In this document: positions 58,935 to 64,000 of the stretch, piece after piece
How the letters are laid out: each line of letters opens with the position of its first letter
Position numbering within the stretch: position 1 is the first letter of the stretch
Assembly (NCBI RefSeq): GCF_036226405.1
Contig: NZ_CP108464.1
Coordinates: 2,108,001 to 2,172,000, forward strand
Direction: 5' to 3'
Origin: Streptomyces sp. NBC_01260
Lineage (GTDB): Bacteria; Actinomycetota; Actinomycetes; Streptomycetales; Streptomycetaceae
DNA length: 64,000 nt
Notes under the pieces: model-generated
What the model saw: only the letters and a program-made list of their open reading frames with translations
Database searches by the model: none
What the model was told of the DNA's origin: nothing
Program-made: the position numbers and the translations under genes

Positions 58935-59897
58935 TCAGCCGGTGGTACGCACGACGTTGCGGACCGGATCCCCCGCGGCGAAACGGCTGAGCTGTCCGGC
59001 GATCAGGCGCTTGGCACGAGGCAGGAACGCCGAGGTGCTGCCGCCCACATGCGGAGTGATCAGGACGTTCGGAGCATGCCAGAGGGAATGGCCGGAAGGG
59101 AGCGGTTCCGGGTCGGTGACGTCGAGCGCGGCGTGCAGCCGGCCGGACTCGAGTTCGGACAGCAGGGCCTTGGTGTCGACGACACCGCCACGGGCGACGT
59201 TCACCAGCAGCGCGCCGTCCTTCATCGCCGCGAGGAACTCCGCGCCCACCAGCCCCTGTGTGGAGGGGTTCAACGGGGTGGACAGAATCACGATGTCGGC
59301 TTCGGGCAACAGTGCGGGCAGGTCGTCGAGCGTATGTACGGGACCGCGTGCGGTTGTCCGCGCAGAGCGTGCGACGCGCGCCACCCGCGCACACTCGAAG
59401 GGCGCGAGCCGGTCCTCTATCGCGGAGCCGATCGATCCGTACCCCACGATCAGTACGGACTTGTCGGCGAGCGCCGGGTAGAACCCGGACCGCCACTCCT
59501 CGTTGTCCTGGCCGCGCACGAACCCGGGGAAGCCGCGCAGGGAGGCGAGGATCAGGGCGATGGTCAGCTCGGCGGTGGACGCCTCGTGGACCCCCTTGGC
59601 GTTGCACAGCCGCACCCCGGCGGGCAGCAGACCGAGCCCCGGCTCGATGTGGTCGATGCCCGCGGAGAGGGTCTGCACGACCCGCACCGCGCTCATCCCG
59701 GCGAGCGGACGGACCGCGACCTCGGGGCCCTTCATGTACGGAACGACGTAGAAAGCACAGTCCGCGGGGTCGGCCGGGTAGTCCTGCCCGCCGTCCCAGA
59801 ATCGGTAGTTGAGACCCTCGGGGAGTCCGTCGATCTCGTCGGCCTCGATCGGCAGCCACGCGTCGGGGACCGCGGTGGAATTCGTGGTGGAAGTCAT
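58935..59897 (-). CDS. D-isomer-specific 2-hydroxyacid dehydrogenase
   Basis: A 320-residue NAD(P)-dependent oxidoreductase. Dinucleotide motif VLIVGYGSIGSAIEDRL, catalytic Arg region ALLVNVARGGVVDTKAL, Glu in VTDPEPLPSGHSLW and His in NVLITPHVGGST. The N-terminal domain (FWDGGQDYPADPADCAFYVVPYMKGPEV) is the actinobacterial form. It acts on glyoxylate, hydroxypyruvate or a related acid; the exact substrate is unknown. It is encoded alone, 95 bp before a divergent aldo-keto reductase. Confidence 0.9.
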   Translation of the reverse strand: MTSTTNSTAVPDAWLPIEADEIDGLPEGLNYRFWDGGQDYPADPADCAFYVVPYMKGPEVAVRPLAGMSAVRVVQTLSAGIDHIEPGLGLLPAGVRLCNAKGVHEASTAELTIALILASLRGFPGFVRGQDNEEWRSGFYPALADKSVLIVGYGSIGSAIEDRLAPFECARVARVARSARTTARGPVHTLDDLPALLPEADIVILSTPLNPSTQGLVGAEFLAAMKDGALLVNVARGGVVDTKALLSELESGRLHAALDVTDPEPLPSGHSLWHAPNVLITPHVGGSTSAFLPRAKRLIAGQLSRFAAGDPVRNVVRTTG

Positions 59898-59992
59898 GGT
59901 CAGGAGGCTATGCGAAGGCGCGCGGGGAGCAGAGGTTAGTTTGTGGGTGCGGAGTGGTCCCGTGCGGCGGGGCCGAGGGAGGGTTCGGGGAG

Positions 59993-60988
59993 TTGGAGCG
60001 CAGGAGTCTCGGTGCGGCGGCGCTCGCCGTGGGCGCGGTCGGTCTCGGCTGCATGCCGATGAGCTGGGCGTACGGCGCCTCGCAGCAGCGTGGCGACGAT
60101 GCCTTGCGCGCGGTGCACGCGGCGCTCGACGCGGGCGTCCAGTTGCTCGACACGGCCGACATGTACGGCCCGTTCACCAATGAACTGCTGCTGGGACGGG
60201 CGCTGAAGGGGCGCCGTGCGCAGGCATTCGTCTCCACCAAGTGCGGGCTGCTGGTGGTGGGCGATCAGCACATCGTCGCCCAGGGCCGGCCCGGCTATGT
60301 GCGGCGGGCCTGCGACGCCTCGCTGCGACGGCTGCAGACCGATGTGATCGATCTGTACCAACTGCACCGGGCCGACCCCGAGGTGCCTGTCGAGGAGACC
60401 TGGGGTGCGATGGCGGAGCTGGTGACCGCGGGGAAGGTGCGGGCGCTCGGGCTGTGCGCGGTCGGGGCGCGGGCCTCGCGCCGGCCGGGTGCGCGGATGC
60501 ACGACGGAACGATCCGGCAACTGGAACGGGTGCAGCAGGTCTTCCCGGTGAGCGCGGTGGAGGCGGAGCTCTCGGTGTGGTCGCCCCAGGCGCTGGAGTC
60601 GCTGCTTCCGTGGTGTGCGGCGCGGGGTGTGGGGTTCCTGGCGGCGATGCCGCTGGGCAACGGATATCTGACGGGGACGCTCACTCCGGGGCAGGGCTTC
60701 GAGCCGGAGGACCTGCGGGCCAGGCATCCGCGGTTCACCGCCGAGATGATGGCGGCGAACCAGCCGGTGGTGGTGGGGCTGCGCCGGGTTGCCGAACGGC
60801 ACGGGGCGACGCCCGCACAGGTGGCGCTGGCCTGGGCGCTGCGGCAGGGGCCGCAGGTGGTTCCGGTGCCCGGGACCAAGCAGGAGCGCTGGGCGGTGGA
60901 GAACGCGGGGGCGGCCGGTCTGACACTGACGGCGCAGGACCTGGCGGAGATCGACCGGCTGCCGCCGGCGCGGGAGTCGTGGGACTGA
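59993..60988 (+). CDS. Aldo/keto reductase
   Basis: A 331-residue (beta/alpha)8 NADPH reductase of the AKR13/YajO-like type. It has the opening SLGAAALAVGAVGLGCMPMSWAYG, catalytic Asp and Tyr in LDTADMYGPFTNELLLG, Lys in FVSTKCGLLV, His in IDLYQLHRADP, and the cofactor loop VVPVPGTKQERW. I chose the TTG at 59993 because GGGAGG lies ten bases upstream and family proteins begin there; an in-frame GTG at 59954 would add 13 poorly conserved residues. Confidence 0.88.
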   Translation: MERRSLGAAALAVGAVGLGCMPMSWAYGASQQRGDDALRAVHAALDAGVQLLDTADMYGPFTNELLLGRALKGRRAQAFVSTKCGLLVVGDQHIVAQGRPGYVRRACDASLRRLQTDVIDLYQLHRADPEVPVEETWGAMAELVTAGKVRALGLCAVGARASRRPGARMHDGTIRQLERVQQVFPVSAVEAELSVWSPQALESLLPWCAARGVGFLAAMPLGNGYLTGTLTPGQGFEPEDLRARHPRFTAEMMAANQPVVVGLRRVAERHGATPAQVALAWALRQGPQVVPVPGTKQERWAVENAGAAGLTLTAQDLAEIDRLPPARESWD

Positions 60989-61146
60989 GCTCGGGGAGGT
61001 GGGCCGCGGCGGGGTGGAACCGGGGCGGCCGGTCCGCGACCGCCAACGGCTGACGGCTGATCGAGAAAGTCGGCCGTCATGGGGCACCTCGGGCCGGGCG
61101 GCGGTGTAAGAACAGGGGACAGGCGGCCGTCGAAGGGATCGGTGCG

Positions 61147-62427
61147 GTGTTCGGATCTGGGCAGGACCCGGTGGGGCGTCACCTGACGCGTCACGGGAAC
61201 GATCGCGTGGTGCGGCGGCATGCGGGGACGGGAGCGCGGCGCGGCGCGGTGGCCGTGCTGGCGGTCGGTGCCCTGGTGCTCGCCGCGGGGTGCTCCTCGC
61301 AAGAGGGGGCGCAGAGCGCGGCGGGCCAGGGTGCGAGATCACCGGCCGGGTCCGCGACGGCCGAGTCGAACCCGGGGGCCTCACCGTCCGCCTCGCGTCC
61401 CGCGGCCGATCTGCCGCCCGCGAAGGGCTCGGTGAAGGTGGTGTCGACCCTCACGGAGGGACTGGACTCGCCGTGGGGTCTCGCGGCCCTGCCGGACGGT
61501 GACCTGCTGGTGTCCTCGCGCGACAAGGGGACGATCACCAGGGTCGACGCGAAGAGCGGGAAGAAGACACTGCTGGGCACCGTGCCCGGCGTGGCTCCCG
61601 CCGGGGAGGGCGGGCTGCTGGGAATCGCGCTCTCCCCCACCTTCGGCACGGACCATCTGGTGTACGCGTACTTCACCACGGCCTCGGACAACCGCATCGC
61701 CCGCATGCTCTACGACGAGAAGGGGACGACACCCGGTCAGCTGCTGGGCGCTCCCGACACGATTCTGCGGGGCATCCCGAAGGGCTCCCTCCACAACGGC
61801 GGACGGATCGCCTTCGGCCCGGACCACATGCTGTACGCGGGGACCGGCGAGACAGGGGACCGCGGCCTCGCGCAGGACAAGAAGTCGCTGGCCGGCAAGA
61901 TCCTGCGGATGACGCCGGACGGCGAGCCGCTGCACGGCAATCCGCAGGCCGACTCCGTGGTGTATTCGTACGGTCACCGCAATGTGGAGGGGCTGGCCTG
62001 GGACAACCACAAACGGCTGTGGGCGTCCGAATTCGGCCAGGACACCTGGGACGAGCTGAACCTGATCGTGCCGGGCGGAAACTACGGCTGGCCGGAGGTC
62101 GAGGGCAAGGCGGGCAAGGCGGGGTTCCGTGATCCCGTGGCACAGTGGAAGCCGTCCGAGGCGTCCCCGAGCGGTATCGCTTTCGCCGAGGGTTCCATCT
62201 GGATGGCCGCTCTGCGCGGTGAGCGGCTCTGGCGGATTCCGCTGTCCGGTACGGCGGACAAGGAACCTCTGGCGGCCCCGCAGTCGTTCCTGAAGGGGAA
62301 GTACGGCCGTCTGCGCACCGTGCTCGCGGCCGGCGGCAACAAGCTCTATCTCGTCACGAGCGAGACGGACACCCGTGGCACCCCGAAACCGGGAGACGAC
62401 AAGATCCTGGTGCTTGAGGTGCGGTAG
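61147..62427 (+). CDS. PQQ-dependent aldose/sorbosone dehydrogenase-like lipoprotein
   Basis: A 426-residue lipoprotein. The signal ends VGALVLAAGCSS (Cys about 49), followed by a Ser/Ala/Pro linker and a six-bladed GSDH propeller: LDSPWGLAALPDGDLLVSSRDKG, GEGGLLGIALSPTFGTDHLVYAYFT, LHNGGRIAFGPDHMLYAGTGETG, SYGHRNVEGLAWD, GGNYGWP. These match soluble glucose/sorbosone dehydrogenases, whose catalytic His is in the AxxPDG/HN region. Streptomyces members may act on sugars outside the cell with PQQ, if available. A GTG is the start; an internal GTG near 61210 is possible. Confidence 0.88.
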   Translation: MFGSGQDPVGRHLTRHGNDRVVRRHAGTGARRGAVAVLAVGALVLAAGCSSQEGAQSAAGQGARSPAGSATAESNPGASPSASRPAADLPPAKGSVKVVSTLTEGLDSPWGLAALPDGDLLVSSRDKGTITRVDAKSGKKTLLGTVPGVAPAGEGGLLGIALSPTFGTDHLVYAYFTTASDNRIARMLYDEKGTTPGQLLGAPDTILRGIPKGSLHNGGRIAFGPDHMLYAGTGETGDRGLAQDKKSLAGKILRMTPDGEPLHGNPQADSVVYSYGHRNVEGLAWDNHKRLWASEFGQDTWDELNLIVPGGNYGWPEVEGKAGKAGFRDPVAQWKPSEASPSGIAFAEGSIWMAALRGERLWRIPLSGTADKEPLAAPQSFLKGKYGRLRTVLAAGGNKLYLVTSETDTRGTPKPGDDKILVLEVR

Positions 62428-62458
62428 CGGCTACAGCAGGCGGAAGGGTGCGCGGCCC

Positions 62459-62716
62459 GTGTTCAACTTCTTCGAGGAACTCTTCGCACCGGGCCGCAAG
62501 CACGCTGCCGAGGAACAGCGGCGGCTGGAGCTGAGCCGGGTCGATCTCGGCATCGGCGACCCGGCGCGCGGCCCGATAGACCTCACCTCGGGCAAGGTGG
62601 TGGTCCGCCGGCCGGACGCCGGGGACGCAGAGCCCGAGGACAAGGTCCCCGGCGACCCGGACCCCGGGGACCAGGGTTCCGGCGGTGCGGCCGAGGAGCG
62701 CGGCCAGAGGCCTTAG
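62459..62716 (+). CDS. DUF6191 family protein
   Basis: An 85-residue protein starting FNFFEELFAPGRKHAAEEQR, then RLELSRVDLGIGDPARGPIDLTSGKVVVR, with an acidic, Pro/Gly-rich tail. This is the DUF6191 pattern common in actinomycetes; function is unknown. The GTG at 62459 follows GGAAGGG. Its stop codon overlaps the stop of the converging LuxR gene by two bases. Confidence 0.75.
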   Translation: MFNFFEELFAPGRKHAAEEQRRLELSRVDLGIGDPARGPIDLTSGKVVVRRPDAGDAEPEDKVPGDPDPGDQGSGGAAEERGQRP

Positions 62717-64000
62717 GAACCCGTCGGCGTGCGGTAGAGACGCAGCCGGTGGGCGAGTGCGGCGGCCTCGCCCCGGCTCGCCACCCCGAGCTTGGCCAGG
62801 ATGTTGGAGACGTGCACGCTCGCGGTCTTGGGCGAGATGTAGAGCTCCTCGGCGATCCGGCGGTTGGTGTGTCCGTCGGCGACGAGCCGGTGCACGTCCT
62901 GTTCGCGCCGGGTCAGCCCGAAGGACTCCACCGCGGCGGCAGCGGCGGCCCGGAGCTGCTCCTCGGGGTGGTCGCGACCGGTCTGCTCGTCGGTGGCGCC
63001 GTCGCCGTCCGGGACCGTGACAGCCACCAGGATCTCGTCGCCCGGGCCGGGGCCCATGCCCACGCCCGAACCGGGACCGCGAGGTGCGTCGGGGACGGTG
63101 AGGGTGATGCGGGCGCGGCCGGCCAGCAGCTCGATGGTCTCGGTCAGCGGGCGGGCGCCGAGGCGCAGGGCGGTGGCGTGCGCCTCGCGCAGCAGGGCGG
63201 TGGCCGTGGGCCGGTCGCCGGAGGCCACGAGCAGGGCCTCGGCCCAGCGGTGGCGGATCTGGGCCAGTTCGTACGGCCGGTGCAGCGGGCTGAAGGCCTG
63301 CGCCGCGCGGGACCAGTGATCAGGGGTGTCGAGGCCTTCGGCACGGGCCAGCTCGGCATCGACGAGCAGACCGTAGGCCGCCCACACGGGGACGGCCATC
63401 GGCAGTCGCTTGAGGTGGGTGCGGATCAGGGCGAGGTTCGCCGGCCGGCCCGGCTCGGTGGCGGGCAGGCCGCGGGCGTCGGCCTCGGCCGCCGCGACGA
63501 CGTGCAGCAGGGGCAGGGCGTAGCGCTGGGTGCCGGTCGGGAAGCCCACCTCCGCCTGGGCCTCGAAGGCCGTCCGGGCCTCGGAGAGGCGGCCCTGCTG
63601 GACGGCGAGGGTGACGGTGTGGCGCACGGCGTTGATGAAGTGCTGGGGCTGCGGGTCCCGGGAGCCGAAGCTCCGCTTGTTCAGTGCGAGTTGCCGTTCG
63701 GCCTCGGCGAAATCTCCTCGTGCCAGGGCCACTTCGGTGCGGCGGGCGGCGACCAGGCCCTGGGGCTTGCGGGACAGCGCCGTGCGGGCAGCGGCCTCGG
63801 TGGTGGCCAGGGCCTCGTCCCAGTGGCCGAGCGAGAACAGGGACATCGCCTGGTTGGTGCGGACCCAGGCCTCCGTGTCGGCGATGCCGTGGCTGTGGCA
63901 GATCTCGATCCCGTGGTCGGCGGCGGCCACGGCTTCCAGGGAACGGCCCATGGCTTCGAGGGTGGAGGGGAGATTGATGCTGGCGCGGCCCATGACGCCG
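62713..64000 (-). CDS. LAL-type LuxR regulator, C-terminal part
   Basis: The last 429 residues of a large regulator whose N-terminus lies beyond the window end. The C-terminal LuxR helix-turn-helix is complete: FGLTRREQDVHRLVADGHTNRRIAEELYISPKTASVHVSNILAKLGVASRGEAAALAHR. The preceding helical repeats (LEAMGRSLEAVAAADHGIEICHSHG, WDEALATTEAAARTAL, GDFAEAERQLALNKRSF) are TPR-like, as in AAA-ATPase LuxR (LAL) proteins. The signal and targets are unknown. Confidence 0.9.
   Translation of the reverse strand, partial: GVMGRASINLPSTLEAMGRSLEAVAAADHGIEICHSHGIADTEAWVRTNQAMSLFSLGHWDEALATTEAAARTALSRKPQGLVAARRTEVALARGDFAEAERQLALNKRSFGSRDPQPQHFINAVRHTVTLAVQQGRLSEARTAFEAQAEVGFPTGTQRYALPLLHVVAAAEADARGLPATEPGRPANLALIRTHLKRLPMAVPVWAAYGLLVDAELARAEGLDTPDHWSRAAQAFSPLHRPYELAQIRHRWAEALLVASGDRPTATALLREAHATALRLGARPLTETIELLAGRARITLTVPDAPRGPGSGVGMGPGPGDEILVAVTVPDGDGATDEQTGRDHPEEQLRAAAAAAVESFGLTRREQDVHRLVADGHTNRRIAEELYISPKTASVHVSNILAKLGVASRGEAAALAHRLRLYRTPTGS

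Overview
This is a chromosomal window from a Streptomyces-type actinomycete. The DNA is GC-rich with strong third-position GC bias and GTG/TTG starts. It also carries Streptomyces family markers: an XRE-antitoxin/DUF397 gene pair, a DUF6191 protein, an ECF42-type sigma factor and a LAL-type LuxR regulator. From about 27 kb to 56 kb the content (cimA, urease-like genes, ilvE, leuB, proline catabolism, serA, ilvC-ilvN-ilvB) matches the conserved branched-chain amino-acid neighbourhood I recall from Streptomyces chromosomes. I saw no tRNA, rRNA, CRISPR array or origin.

Layout. 0-8.2 kb: small stress and detoxification genes (DinB-like, methyltransferase, TrxR-like flavoprotein, MFS pump, YciI/ECF sigma pair, DHFR-like reductase) mixed with decayed genes (antitoxin, FAD monooxygenase and MarR fragments). 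8.2-14.3 kb: envelope proteins, including a lipoprotein and a 542-residue protein of unknown function with a type IV pilin-like N-terminus. 14.3-26.5 kb: one leftward sugar locus (LacI regulator, family-5 binding lipoprotein, two permeases, two ATPases, GH1, secreted GH3) plus a divergent GH30 gene that is broken next to a dead IS200/IS605-type TnpB remnant. 27.3-29.2 kb: cimA behind what looks like an isoleucine-sensing transcription attenuator. 29.2-36.3 kb: a leftward cluster of fused urease gamma-beta, urease alpha, agmatine deiminase, TetR and an MHS transporter, divergent from a nucleobase-type permease. 36.3-40.4 kb: ilvE, leuB and a Tat-type purple acid phosphatase. 41-47 kb: GH97, then pruA and proline dehydrogenase, with a divergent PucR-type regulator. 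47-50 kb: more decayed genes and a TetR with its own palindrome. 50.2-55.8 kb: serA, ilvC, ilvN and ilvB, with a second attenuator before ilvB. 55.8-64 kb: a membrane GGDEF/EAL protein, oxidoreductases, a PQQ-type sugar dehydrogenase lipoprotein, DUF6191 and the end of a LAL regulator.

How the genes work together. CimA, IlvB/N, IlvC, IlvE and LeuB cover most branched-chain amino-acid synthesis. Two separate attenuators read different codons: Ile-Ile before cimA, and Ile-Leu-Val-Leu...Val before ilvB. The sugar locus looks like uptake and stepwise hydrolysis of beta-gluco-oligosaccharides, with its likely extracellular endo-enzyme lost. The urease-like/agmatine deiminase cluster has no urease accessory genes in the window and may serve a ureido or guanidino substrate other than free urea; that is inference. 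Several near-perfect palindromes lie where local regulators should bind.
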